Shown in pieces: positions 28,892 through 37,193 of a stretch of DNA of 64,000 nucleotides. The stretch comes from Arthrobacter sp. zg-Y844 (GTDB lineage: Bacteria; Actinomycetota; Actinomycetes; Actinomycetales; Micrococcaceae). How positions within the stretch are numbered: the stretch's first letter is position 1; every line of letters begins with the position of its first letter. The position numbers were made by a program, and so were the translations under genes. Location of the stretch: NCBI RefSeq assembly GCF_024385465.1, contig NZ_JANFLS010000001.1, forward strand, positions 186,001 through 250,000, written 5' to 3'. The notes beneath the pieces are model-generated. The model was given only the letters and a program-made list of their open reading frames with translations. It was not told the origin of the DNA and ran no database searches.

Positions 28892-29458
28892 TCACTCCCA
28901 CCCGTTGTGCTGTTGTGACAGCACCGCGGCCACCGTGGCCGTTGGCAGGACATGGACACCCGTGACGTTTGCGCTGCGCCGCGGCTGGTCGGACGGTATC
29001 GCCGCCAGCTCCAGAAAGTCGCTGCCCACCCTGTCGATTGTCCCGTGCAGGGCGCTGTCAGCCGGTGCCCCGGCGGAACGGACGACGACGGCGCTGCGGT
29101 CCCGGGCGATGCTGCGCAGTGCTGACGTCACCCCCAGCCGCACGTTCCCGGCCGTCGGACTCGCAAATCGGTCCAGGCCCCTGACGGCAACCACCTGGGA
29201 CAACACCGCCAAAGCTGCACCGCGTTCCTGCTCGAGCGACACCCAGCCTTCCCCCACATGCCTCAGGATCCCCCGCAGCATCCCTGCTGTTCCGAGATCG
29301 AAGACCAGTTGCTTCCCGCATTGGCTGCGCAGCCTGTCCTGCAAACTGACTTCGCGCAGTTCCATCCGCACACGGTCTGAAATCTCGCTTTCGGCTGCCA
29401 GCCCGGCGGCTGCGGCCAGCTGCGCCTCCATGTCCCTGAAAAGGGCGTCCCATCGCAT
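28892..29458 (-). CDS. conserved actinobacterial protein of unknown function, 188 aa
   Basis: I do not assign a function. The protein starts with an amphipathic helix (MRWDALFRDMEAQLAAAAG) and then has mixed beta-rich stretches (QLVFDLGTAGMLRGILRHVGEGWVSLEQ) that recall small beta-barrel folds. A charged helix (SALRSIARDRSAVVV) follows, and then a second barrel-like repeat (LHGTIDRVGSDFLELAAIP). The two similar GTAG.LRG.L..VGEGW and LHGTIDRVGSDF segments suggest an internal duplication. Related proteins occur next to HTH genes in Arthrobacter-like genomes as far as I recall. The start ATG lacks a Shine-Dalgarno sequence and has TAGCCT 6 nt upstream. Confidence 0.75.
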   Translation of the reverse strand: MRWDALFRDMEAQLAAAAGLAAESEISDRVRMELREVSLQDRLRSQCGKQLVFDLGTAGMLRGILRHVGEGWVSLEQERGAALAVLSQVVAVRGLDRFASPTAGNVRLGVTSALRSIARDRSAVVVRSAGAPADSALHGTIDRVGSDFLELAAIPSDQPRRSANVTGVHVLPTATVAAVLSQQHNGWE

Positions 29459-29464
29459 CGCCCA

Positions 29465-29470
29465 AGGCTA
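29465..29470 (-). promoter_or_regulatory. -10 element TAGCCT of a putative leaderless promoter
   Basis: TAGCCT is followed by 6 nt and the ATG at 29458 on the minus strand. A perfect TTGACA (29485-29490) lies upstream, but the spacer is only 14 nt, shorter than the usual 16-18. Confidence 0.5.
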
Positions 29471-29665
29471 GCGTCCACGACGCGTGTCAACCACTCTGGA
29501 CACCGGTCGAACCGAAGTGTAGACACGGGCATCACACAGGCCAGACAGCACTAAAAAACCTCTAGCGCCATCAAAGTTCACCAATCGAAGCGAAATGAAC
29601 CAAATAGGCCTAAACGGCTAGATTCCCCGAGTACCTCAGCTCTCCTCTCCAGATCGGAGAATGCA

Positions 29666-30457
29666 ATGACCGGTTCCACCTCCCGCCCCGGGCTGGCTGC
29701 GGATGCACTGGCAACCGCAGCCGCAGCAGCGCTTGGCCTGCTGCTCCTGTGGTGCGGAACCCGAATGCTGCCGGACGTCGCCGTCGCAGGTTCAGTCTTG
29801 TCCTCCCCCGGTCCGCTCTCCGAAGCTCCGCTTTCCCGGGCCTCGCTGACCCGGCTGGCCGGGTTCTGCGCCGCCGCCGCAGGCCTGCTGCTCACGCTCT
29901 GGTGGATCCTGGGGTTTGCCTGCGCCCTGGCCGGGTGCCTCCTGCACCGCTTCGGGTTCCGGACGGCCGGCACGCGGACCCTCTCCCTGGCCCCGGCACC
30001 GCTGCGCCGGCTGGCATCAGCCGCGCTGGGAATCTCGCTGGCCGCCGGCGGCACGTTGGGAACGGTGCCGGTGGCCGTCGCAACCGCGGCAGCGGTATCC
30101 GGGACACCTGCACCGGCGTTCGCCCCCACGGGCATCCCGGTTGGACCGGATGCCGCGCAATCCACTCCTCCGGAGCCTGATCCTGCGGAAGCCGTTTCTC
30201 CACTTTGGCGTCCCTCGCCCCCGCAGCCTGCGGCCGGCGGCCTACTCACGGGGGTTCCTCGGCCGGACGAGCGCGAAGTCGTGGTTGCAGCGGGAGACAC
30301 CCTGTGGTCCCTGGCCGCTTCGCAACTGGGCCCCCAGGCCACGGACGCGGAGACTGCCGCCCTCTGGCCCCGCTGGTACGAACTGAACCGCGAGGTCATT
30401 GGACCGGATCCCGGCCTGATCCATCCCGGCCAGGTTCTGGCCGTCCCCCCTCCTTGA
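29666..30457 (+). CDS. membrane-anchored LysM domain protein
   Basis: 263 aa. Three hydrophobic segments (about 15-30, 66-93 and 117-145) precede a Pro/Ala-rich linker and a C-terminal LysM domain (about 205-260: VVVAAGDTLWSLAASQLG through LIHPGQVLAVPPP). LysM binds the glycan backbone of peptidoglycan, so the domain should face the cell wall. The start ATG has GGAGA just upstream. No catalytic domain is attached, unlike many LysM hydrolases. The gene precedes an Rv3235-like gene by 100 bp, and both lie directly before secA. A structural or scaffold role is an inference. Confidence 0.85.
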   Translation: MTGSTSRPGLAADALATAAAAALGLLLLWCGTRMLPDVAVAGSVLSSPGPLSEAPLSRASLTRLAGFCAAAAGLLLTLWWILGFACALAGCLLHRFGFRTAGTRTLSLAPAPLRRLASAALGISLAAGGTLGTVPVAVATAAAVSGTPAPAFAPTGIPVGPDAAQSTPPEPDPAEAVSPLWRPSPPQPAAGGLLTGVPRPDEREVVVAAGDTLWSLAASQLGPQATDAETAALWPRWYELNREVIGPDPGLIHPGQVLAVPPP

Positions 30458-30557
30458 ACTTCTCCCCCGCTGTCCACGGTCCGGCGCTGTTCCAGCGCAC
30501 CAGTCCGCCGGCGGAATCCACCAACCGCACCGCTCCCGCGCAAGGAAAGGACGCACC

Positions 30558-31157
30558 ATGACCAGCGTGATATTCCTTCCCGCTCCCGATGCCCCGGCCG
30601 GACCGGCGCAACCGGGCCGACCGGGCGCCGAAGGCGATGCGGGGCCCATCGCCGTCTATCTGGCCCCTTCACAGGAGCTGCTTCCAGCTCCCGTTCCCGC
30701 CAGGCCGCGCGAACGTTACGGGGTCCCCGGCGAAGCGGATCCGCTGCCGCGTCCCGCCGCCGGAGCCGCCAACTGGGCATCGAACCCCGCGGACGATGCC
30801 CGGGTGAAAGCCATCTGCCAATCCGTGGCACTCGCCGCACTCGAGGTCCTGGGCGGTGTCCGTCCGCTGCAGCAGATGGCCCGCTGGCTCGACCCCGAAA
30901 ACTACGAACGGCTGCAGCTGCGCTCCAACCTCGTCCGCGGGCTGCAGCACAATCCCCAGGGGCGGTCCAGGACGGCACCCGATCCGCAGCTGCTGCACCG
31001 CAGCATACGCATCCGCTCCTGCCGTCTCTGCCCGGTGTCGGAAGGAATCTACGAGGCCACGGTAGTGGCACTGGAACACGAAAGAGCCCGCGCCGTTGCG
31101 CTGAGGGTTCAGCTGCGGCGCGGGCTCTGGAAGGTTACTGCCCTGGAGATCGGATAA
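30558..31157 (+). CDS. Rv3235-like (DUF6459) family protein
   Basis: 199 aa. A proline/alanine-rich N-terminal third is followed by a conserved C-terminal domain (about 80-199). That domain has ICQSVALAALEVLGGVRPLQQM, ARWLDPENYERLQLR, and a beta hairpin ending in ALRVQLRRGLWKVTALEIG. This matches my memory of the Rv3235 family, whose members sit just upstream of secA in actinobacteria. Function is unknown. ATG at 30558 has AAAGGA at proper distance. It converges on secA with 21 bp between the stops. No membrane segment or signal peptide is seen, so it is probably cytoplasmic. Confidence 0.8.
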   Translation: MTSVIFLPAPDAPAGPAQPGRPGAEGDAGPIAVYLAPSQELLPAPVPARPRERYGVPGEADPLPRPAAGAANWASNPADDARVKAICQSVALAALEVLGGVRPLQQMARWLDPENYERLQLRSNLVRGLQHNPQGRSRTAPDPQLLHRSIRIRSCRLCPVSEGIYEATVVALEHERARAVALRVQLRRGLWKVTALEIG

Positions 31158-31178
31158 CCGGCCCCCGGTAACGCGGGT

Positions 31179-33929
31179 TTACTTGCGGCGCTTGGCCTTC
31201 TTCGCGGCGGACTTGCTGCCGGCCGCCGGAGCGGTCTTGGTGTCCTGCTTGTCGCGGGACGTCCGTTCCACCCTGGTCTCCACCCCGCCCTGGCTGTTCG
31301 GCGCGGTGAACTGCAGGCTGGCCGGCTGCTGCGGAGCTTCGAGTCCCGCCGCCTTGATGACCGGGGTACCGACGACGCCGCGGGCGTCCTTGACTCCCGG
31401 CAACCCGTTCGCTGCCGGGGCGGCAGGTTCGCTGACCTGCACGTCGGCGTTGAAGAGGTAGCCCACGCTTTCCTCGCGGATGGCCTCCATCATGGTCTGG
31501 AACATAACGAATCCTTCGCGCTGGTATTCCACCAGCGGATCGCGCTGTGCCATGGCCCGCAGCCCGATGCCCTCCTTGAGGTAGTCCATCTCGTAGAGGT
31601 GTTCCTGCCACTTACGGCCGATGACGGAGAGCACCACGCGGCGCTCCAGTTCACGCATGGTGGCCGAGCCGAGGGCTTCCTCGCGTGCCTGGTAGGCCAG
31701 TTTCGCGTCGGAAAGGATCTCGTTGTGCAGGAAGTCGCGGGACAGCCGGGACCGGCCGCCGGCTTCTTCAACCACTTCGTCGATGGTCAGGCTGATCGGG
31801 TAAAGCGTCTTGAGGTTGGTCCACAGCTGCTCGAGGTCCCAGTCATCTCCGTGGCCCTCCGCGGTTGCCTCGTTGACCATCGCCGTGACCACGTCCTCCA
31901 GGAAGAAACTGATCTTTTCCTGCAGGTCGTCGCCTTCCAGGATCCGACGGCGGTCACCGTAGATCGCTTCACGCTGGCGGTTCAGGACGTCGTCGTACTT
32001 CAGGACGTTCTTGCGCTGCTCGGCGTTGCGGCCCTCAACCTGTCCCTGCGCGTTCTGGATCGCCTTGGAGACCAGCTTGGACTCCAGCGCCACGTCGTCG
32101 GGCATGGACGAGCTGTTCATGATCCGTTCGGCTGCACCGGAGTTGAACAGCCGCATCAGGTCGTCGGTGAGCGAGAGGTAGAACCGGGATTCGCCCGGAT
32201 CGCCCTGGCGTCCGGACCGCCCGCGGAGCTGGTTGTCGATACGGCGGGATTCGTGGCGTTCGGTGCCGAGGACGTAAAGTCCGCCGAGTTCGACTACTTC
32301 CTGCTGCTCGGCGGCGACGGCGGTCCGTGCCTTTTCCAGGGCATCCGGCCAGGCGGCCTCGTAGTCCTCGGGGTTTTCGTTCGGGTCCAGTCCGCGGCGT
32401 TCCAGTTCGGCAATGGCGTTGAACTCGGCGTTGCCGCCCAGCATGATGTCGGTGCCGCGGCCGGCCATGTTGGTAGCCACAGTGACCGCTCCCTTGCGGC
32501 CCGCCTGGGCGACGATGGCGGCTTCACGTGCATGGTTCTTTGCGTTCAGCACTTCGTGGCGGATGCCGGCCTTGGCCAGCTGCTTGGAAAGGTACTCGCT
32601 CTTCTCCACGCTGGTGGTGCCGACCAGCACGGGCTGGCCTGAGGCGTGTCGCTCGGCAATGTCCTTCACCACGGCGTCGAACTTTGCCACTTCGTTCTTG
32701 TAGATCAGGTCCGCCTGGTCAATGCGGGCCATGGGCTTGTTGGTGGGAATGGGCACCACGCCAAGCTTGTACGTGCTCATGAACTCGGCGGCTTCGGTTT
32801 CGGCCGTACCGGTCATGCCGGCGAGCTTTTCGTAGAGGCGGAAGTAGTTCTGCAGGGTGACCGTGGCGAGCGTCTGGTTCTCGGCCTTGATGACCACCCC
32901 TTCCTTCGCCTCGATGGCCTGGTGCATGCCCTCGTTGTACCGGCGTCCGGCCAGGATGCGGCCGGTGTGCTCGTCGACGATCATGACCTCGCCGTTGAGG
33001 ACCACGTAGTCCTTATCCCGCTTGAAGAGTTCCTTGGCCTTGATGGCGTTGTTCAGGAAGCCGATCAGCGGCGTGTTGGCCGCTTCATACAGGTTGGAGA
33101 TACCGAGGTAGTCCTCGACCTTCTCGATGCCCGGTTCGAGGATGCCGACGGTGCGCTTCTTCTCGTCCACTTCATAGTCGGTGTCCTGCTTCAGCCGCTG
33201 GACGACCTTGGAGAACTCGGTGTACCACCGGTTCACGTCGCCGCTGGCCGCACCGGAGATGATCAGCGGCGTACGGGCTTCGTCAATCAGGATGGAGTCG
33301 ACTTCGTCGACAATGGCAAAGTGGTGGCCGCGCTGGACCAGCTCGGCAGCGCTCCAGGCCATGTTGTCGCGCAGGTAGTCGAACCCGAACTCGTTGTTGG
33401 TTCCGTACGTGATGTCGGCGGCATACTGTTCGCGCCGGGTCGCGGGGTCCTGGTTGGAGAGGATGCAGCCGCTGGTCATGCCGAGGAAGCGGAAAACGCG
33501 CCCCATCAGGTCCGACTGGTACTCCGCGAGATAGTCATTCACCGTGACGATATGGACGCCGCGTCCGGTCAGCGCATTGAGGTAGGCCGGGGCCGTTGCC
33601 ACCAGGGTCTTGCCTTCACCGGTTTTCATTTCGGCAATGTTGCCCAGGTGCAGGGCGGCGCCGCCCATCAGCTGGACGTCGAAGTGCCGCATGCCGAGCG
33701 TACGCCCGGCAGCCTCACGGACAGCGGCAAACGCTTCGGGAAGGAGGTCGTCGAGGGACTCACCGCCGTTGTAGCGCTCCTTGAGGCGATCCGTTTCACC
33801 CCTGAGCTCGGCATCGGTCATGCCCTTGAACTCATCCTCGAGCACGTTGATCGCGTCGGCGTAGTTACGCAGTGTCTTCAGCGTCTTCTTGTCGCCGGTA
33901 CGAAGAACTCGTTCGAGTAGTGATGCCAC
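31179..33929 (-). CDS. secA: preprotein translocase ATPase SecA
   Basis: A 916-aa motor of the Sec pathway. Visible parts are the first nucleotide-binding fold with [15 protein letters not shown] and [20 protein letters not shown], the preprotein cross-linking domain, the second fold ([16 protein letters not shown] and [26 protein letters not shown]), and the helical wing and scaffold regions. The C-terminal tail is low complexity, rich in Lys and Ala, and lacks the cysteine-containing zinc motif seen in E. coli SecA, as is common for actinobacterial SecA1. GTG at 33929 has GGGAG 7 nt upstream. Its placement before hpf/comF/lpqB/mtrBA matches M. tuberculosis secA1. Confidence 0.98.
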   Translation of the reverse strand: MASLLERVLRTGDKKTLKTLRNYADAINVLEDEFKGMTDAELRGETDRLKERYNGGESLDDLLPEAFAAVREAAGRTLGMRHFDVQLMGGAALHLGNIAEMKTGEGKTLVATAPAYLNALTGRGVHIVTVNDYLAEYQSDLMGRVFRFLGMTSGCILSNQDPATRREQYAADITYGTNNEFGFDYLRDNMAWSAAELVQRGHHFAIVDEVDSILIDEARTPLIISGAASGDVNRWYTEFSKVVQRLKQDTDYEVDEKKRTVGILEPGIEKVEDYLGISNLYEAANTPLIGFLNNAIKAKELFKRDKDYVVLNGEVMIVDEHTGRILAGRRYNEGMHQAIEAKEGVVIKAENQTLATVTLQNYFRLYEKLAGMTGTAETEAAEFMSTYKLGVVPIPTNKPMARIDQADLIYKNEVAKFDAVVKDIAERHASGQPVLVGTTSVEKSEYLSKQLAKAGIRHEVLNAKNHAREAAIVAQAGRKGAVTVATNMAGRGTDIMLGGNAEFNAIAELERRGLDPNENPEDYEAAWPDALEKARTAVAAEQQEVVELGGLYVLGTERHESRRIDNQLRGRSGRQGDPGESRFYLSLTDDLMRLFNSGAAERIMNSSSMPDDVALESKLVSKAIQNAQGQVEGRNAEQRKNVLKYDDVLNRQREAIYGDRRRILEGDDLQEKISFFLEDVVTAMVNEATAEGHGDDWDLEQLWTNLKTLYPISLTIDEVVEEAGGRSRLSRDFLHNEILSDAKLAYQAREEALGSATMRELERRVVLSVIGRKWQEHLYEMDYLKEGIGLRAMAQRDPLVEYQREGFVMFQTMMEAIREESVGYLFNADVQVSEPAAPAANGLPGVKDARGVVGTPVIKAAGLEAPQQPASLQFTAPNSQGGVETRVERTSRDKQDTKTAPAAGSKSAAKKAKRRK

Positions 33930-34018
33930 TGATTTGCTCCCAATCTAGTTGCCGAAATCTGGCGTCCTCAGTCTACGTGAGAGACGTACCGTGAAGGTCC
34001 GTTGTTCCCTAAAGACCT

Positions 34019-35233
34019 TTATTCCCTGCATACTGCCAGCTTCAGGGCGGGAGCCAGGTCTCCCACGGGTTTCACCATTATCTGCCCGAGCCCCAGCCAC
34101 TGTGCCATGAGCCGCAGCTCTGCAGCGAGTTGACGCGCCGTCTGCGGCGGTGCTCCCGGTTCCGAAAAGGCTGCCTGAACAAGCAGCATACCCGCGGCGC
34201 GGTCCGCTTTGAGGTCCACTCTGGCCACCATTTCCTCGCCCAGCAGGAACGGCAGCACATAGTAGCCGAACCGGCGGTCCTGGGGCGGCGTATAGATTTC
34301 GATCCGGTAGTGGAAGCCGAACAGTTCCTCGAGCCGCCGCCGCTCGAAGATGAGGGAATCGAATGGACTCAGCAGCGCCCGGCCGGATACGGACCTCGGA
34401 ACCACTGCCTCCGCGTGCAGGTAGGCCGGCCGCTGCCAGCCCGCCACCTCCACCCGCTCGAGGATGCCTTTCCCTGCAAGGACCTCCGCAGCGATGGCCG
34501 TCTCACGCTGCTGCAGACGGAAATAATCGGCAAGCCCCCGAACCGTCGCGACGCCGTGGGCCCGGGCTGCGACCTCGGTCAGGCGCAGCACTGCCTGCTC
34601 GGGATCGGATTGTTCCAGCGCCGCTGCGCCTGCAGGATGGACCAGCGCAGTCGGGGCATACAACCGTTCGAACTGCGGGGTCCGCCCGGCGGATCCGATC
34701 TGTCCGGCGGCGAACAGATCCTCAAGCACGCGCTTGGCGGCATTCCAGTTCCATCCCCAGCCGGTAGTCTCCCGCACGGCGCTGTGGCCGAGGAGGTCCA
34801 TGACCTGGCGGGAGGTCAACGGCCTGCCCTCGGTCTGCAGAAGCGTGAGGATACGTTCACGAAGGTCTTCGGCAACCGGGGAAGGCAGGGAATGGGCGGT
34901 CATCCAGGTCCGCCGTTGGACCGCGCGGAGGTCCGCAAAGAGCTCGGGCCGGACAAAGCTTGCCTCGTGGGCCCAGTATTCGACCATGCGCCGCGGCCGC
35001 CGGGTCCCCAGGCGGTCCAGGATTGCCTGGTCGTAGGGGCCGAGCCGGGAAAAGATCGGGAGGTAGTGGCTGCGGGCAAGCACATTCACGGAGTCGATCT
35101 GCAGCAGGGCAAGCCGCTCAAAGGTACGGCCCACCTGCCTTGCGGTGACAAGGCCGGCGGGCCGTTCCCGAGCCAGTCCCTGCGCCGCCAGCGCCGTACG
35201 GCGGGCCTGTCGGAGCGAGAGCCGGGTTTTCAT
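34019..35233 (-). CDS. YcaQ/AlkX-like winged-helix DNA glycosylase
   Basis: A 404-aa HTH_42 protein. Near the N-terminus the segment LLQIDSVNVLARSHYLPIFSRL contains a Q-I-D triplet (Q45-D47) equal to the QxD motif of E. coli YcaQ (AlkX), which unhooks DNA interstrand crosslinks; AlkZ self-resistance enzymes have QxQ instead. Later segments, including RRMVEYWAHEASFVRPELF and LLSPFDSLIFERRRLEELFGFHYRIEIYTPP, are typical of the family. It is thus probably a housekeeping alkylation or crosslink repair glycosylase rather than an antibiotic resistance factor. The gene stands alone between hpf and secA, and its start is preceded by a GAGGGG stretch. Confidence 0.85.
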   Translation of the reverse strand: MKTRLSLRQARRTALAAQGLARERPAGLVTARQVGRTFERLALLQIDSVNVLARSHYLPIFSRLGPYDQAILDRLGTRRPRRMVEYWAHEASFVRPELFADLRAVQRRTWMTAHSLPSPVAEDLRERILTLLQTEGRPLTSRQVMDLLGHSAVRETTGWGWNWNAAKRVLEDLFAAGQIGSAGRTPQFERLYAPTALVHPAGAAALEQSDPEQAVLRLTEVAARAHGVATVRGLADYFRLQQRETAIAAEVLAGKGILERVEVAGWQRPAYLHAEAVVPRSVSGRALLSPFDSLIFERRRLEELFGFHYRIEIYTPPQDRRFGYYVLPFLLGEEMVARVDLKADRAAGMLLVQAAFSEPGAPPQTARQLAAELRLMAQWLGLGQIMVKPVGDLAPALKLAVCRE

Positions 35234-35283
35234 CCCCTCATCCTAGGGGAGCCGTCCGGCTGGACGGTCTAGTCGGTGGGTGG

Positions 35284-36015
35284 TCAGGCGGTGGCGCGGT
35301 CGTCCACGGGGGTTTCCGCTACGCGGTAGCCGCGGGTCTCTTCCCGCGGCTCTTCCGCACCGTCTGCGCACTTGGAGTCCAGGGTGATGACCCCGTAGGT
35401 CCAGCCCCGCCGGCGGTACACCACCGAAGGCGCGCCGGTTGCGGAATCCACAAACAGGTAGAAGTCGTGGCCGACCATCTCCATATTGTCCACGGCGTCG
35501 TCAAGGCTCATGGGGGCACCCGGGAAAACCTTGCGCCGGATCAATACGGGGCAGTCGCCGGTGGCGTCTTCCTCTGCTGTGTTCTGGGCGTTCTCATCGT
35601 TGGCCCGTTCCTCGGCGGCCGCCGCGACCTGCGCGTAGAGCGGCTCCGAGGTGCTCACGGGACCAAGATCAGCGGTGGCAACCCGGACGGGCACCGGAGC
35701 GTGGCGCCCGTGGTGCACCTTGCGCCTGTCGCTTGCCCGACGCAGCCGTTCCAGCAGCTTTCCGTACGCGAGGTCGAACGCCGCGAACTTGTCTCCGGAT
35801 GTTGCTTCGGCACGGACAATCGGACCGCGGCCGGTGACCGTGATTTCCACGGTGAGGGCGCTGTCTGCGTCCCGGACGTTGCCCTGCTTCGTGACCCTGG
35901 CCTCCACCCGCTGGACCTTGTCGCCGAGCGCCTCCACTTTGCCGATTTTCTCTTCGGCGTACTCGCGGAACCGGTCTGAGACTGCAACGTTACGTCCGCT
36001 GATCATGAATTCCAT
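35284..36015 (-). CDS. hpf: long-form ribosome hibernation promoting factor
   Basis: 243 aa. The N-terminal HPF/RaiA domain (about 1-105, with EFMISGRNVAVSDRFREYAEEKI) binds the decoding centre of 30S subunits. The C-terminal dimerisation domain (about 180-235, with CPVLIRRKVFPGAPMSLDDAV) joins two ribosomes into inactive 100S particles. An Ala/Glu-rich linker connects them. ATG at 36015 follows GGAGG by 5 nt; the frame is open further up but lacks a better signal. It sits between comF and the YcaQ-like gene on the same strand, as in other actinobacteria near secA. Confidence 0.95.
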   Translation of the reverse strand: MEFMISGRNVAVSDRFREYAEEKIGKVEALGDKVQRVEARVTKQGNVRDADSALTVEITVTGRGPIVRAEATSGDKFAAFDLAYGKLLERLRRASDRRKVHHGRHAPVPVRVATADLGPVSTSEPLYAQVAAAAEERANDENAQNTAEEDATGDCPVLIRRKVFPGAPMSLDDAVDNMEMVGHDFYLFVDSATGAPSVVYRRRGWTYGVITLDSKCADGAEEPREETRGYRVAETPVDDRATA

Positions 36016-36142
36016 GGTGCCCTCCAATAGATTTCGGTGACACAACAACGGCCGCTGCCAGATTGCCTTCGCGACCGTTGCCGCAGGATAGCCCCGCTAC
36101 TTGAAGCTATCCATACTCAACACGTTAGATCACCGTGGAGCT

Positions 36143-37078
36143 TTATTCACGTCCCTCGTTTCCGTTTCCGACGTCCATGGAACGTGGCCCCGGAACGGCA
36201 GGGTCTGCGGGACTTGTGTTACGTGCCGGGGCCGGTGTGGCTGCCAGGACGGCGGCACCCTCTACCCGGGCGCCGGCCCGGCGCAGTGCCCGTGCCGTCT
36301 CCGCAATAGTGGCTCCCGTGGTCAGCACGTCATCAACCACCAGGCAGTTGACTCCGGTTAGTCCTCCGGGCCGACCGGCGGTCATGGTGTTCCGGACGTT
36401 GCGCCGCCGCGCGTTGCGGCCAAGTCCCTTTTGCGGGCCGGACGCGCCGGCCGGTCCTCCCCCGCGGCTCCGCAGCCGTGTGCCCGCAGGGCCGTACCCG
36501 GCTGGTATGGACACAAGGGAAGCCACGGCACAGCCGGCCGGCAGCAACCGCCGGCGCCGGAGCCGCGCCAGCAACAGTGCCAGCGGAAAATAGCCGCGTC
36601 TGCGAAGCGAGCCGCCCGTGCCGGGAACCGGAACCAGCAGCAGTGGAATATCCCCAGCCCTTCTGCGTGCATCCGTTACCGCGGCCTGCAGGACTCCGGC
36701 CAGGGCCGGGGCCAGGAACCCGGCCAGGTCGGTGTGCCCCCGGTTCTTAAAAGCCAGGAGGGTCCGCGCGAGCCCGCCTGTATACACACCTGCAGCCAGG
36801 ACCGGCAGCGGGACAAAGAGACCCGGACCAGTGCCGGGGACCGGAGCTCCCGGTTCTGCGGCTGGAAGGGCGCCGGCACCTTCCTGCGCGGAATACGGAT
36901 GCAGCGTGCCGCGCCGGATCCCCGCCGCACAGATCCTGCACAAAGAATGATCCGGCGCTCCGCAGGCCACGCATGACACAGGCGCAAGCCCGGCGGCCAA
37001 GCCGGACACCGCCGCGGCGATTCCCTGTCCCGCCGGGGAGTAAAGCAGCCGGTCCAGCTGCCGGTTCGGCATATCCAT
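36143..37078 (-). CDS. ComF family phosphoribosyltransferase-like protein
   Basis: About 311 aa. A four-cysteine zinc-binding element (CVACGAPDHSLCRIC) precedes a phosphoribosyltransferase fold ending in the PRPP motif VNCLVVDDVLTTGATI. ComF proteins act in DNA uptake and transformation in Bacillus and Helicobacter, but in actinobacteria the role is less clear. The start is uncertain: ATGs at 37078 and 37072 and an upstream in-frame ATG at 37138 all lack a strong ribosome binding site. 37078 is chosen because it gives a compact N-terminus. It lies 115 bp downstream of lpqB. Confidence 0.85.
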   Translation of the reverse strand: MDMPNRQLDRLLYSPAGQGIAAAVSGLAAGLAPVSCVACGAPDHSLCRICAAGIRRGTLHPYSAQEGAGALPAAEPGAPVPGTGPGLFVPLPVLAAGVYTGGLARTLLAFKNRGHTDLAGFLAPALAGVLQAAVTDARRRAGDIPLLLVPVPGTGGSLRRRGYFPLALLLARLRRRRLLPAGCAVASLVSIPAGYGPAGTRLRSRGGGPAGASGPQKGLGRNARRRNVRNTMTAGRPGGLTGVNCLVVDDVLTTGATIAETARALRRAGARVEGAAVLAATPAPARNTSPADPAVPGPRSMDVGNGNEGRE

Positions 37079-37193
37079 CCGTCCACGATGGGGCCGGCGC
37101 GGACCCAACGCGCGGCGGTGCCGCCCGCCCGGGGACATCCAACCGGGCGATTGGCTCGATCAGGCCGCTGTGGAGGAAATCAGGAGCGCTGCA

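Noticed and set aside
30242-31071. Minus-strand open frames over the LysM and Rv3235-like genes
   Set aside because: The protein they would make is a low-complexity Arg/Pro/Ser-rich sequence. The plus-strand genes carry real domains and ribosome binding sites.
32646-33920. 424-aa open frame antisense to secA
   Set aside because: Shadow of the secA reading frame; no family motif and no ribosome binding site.
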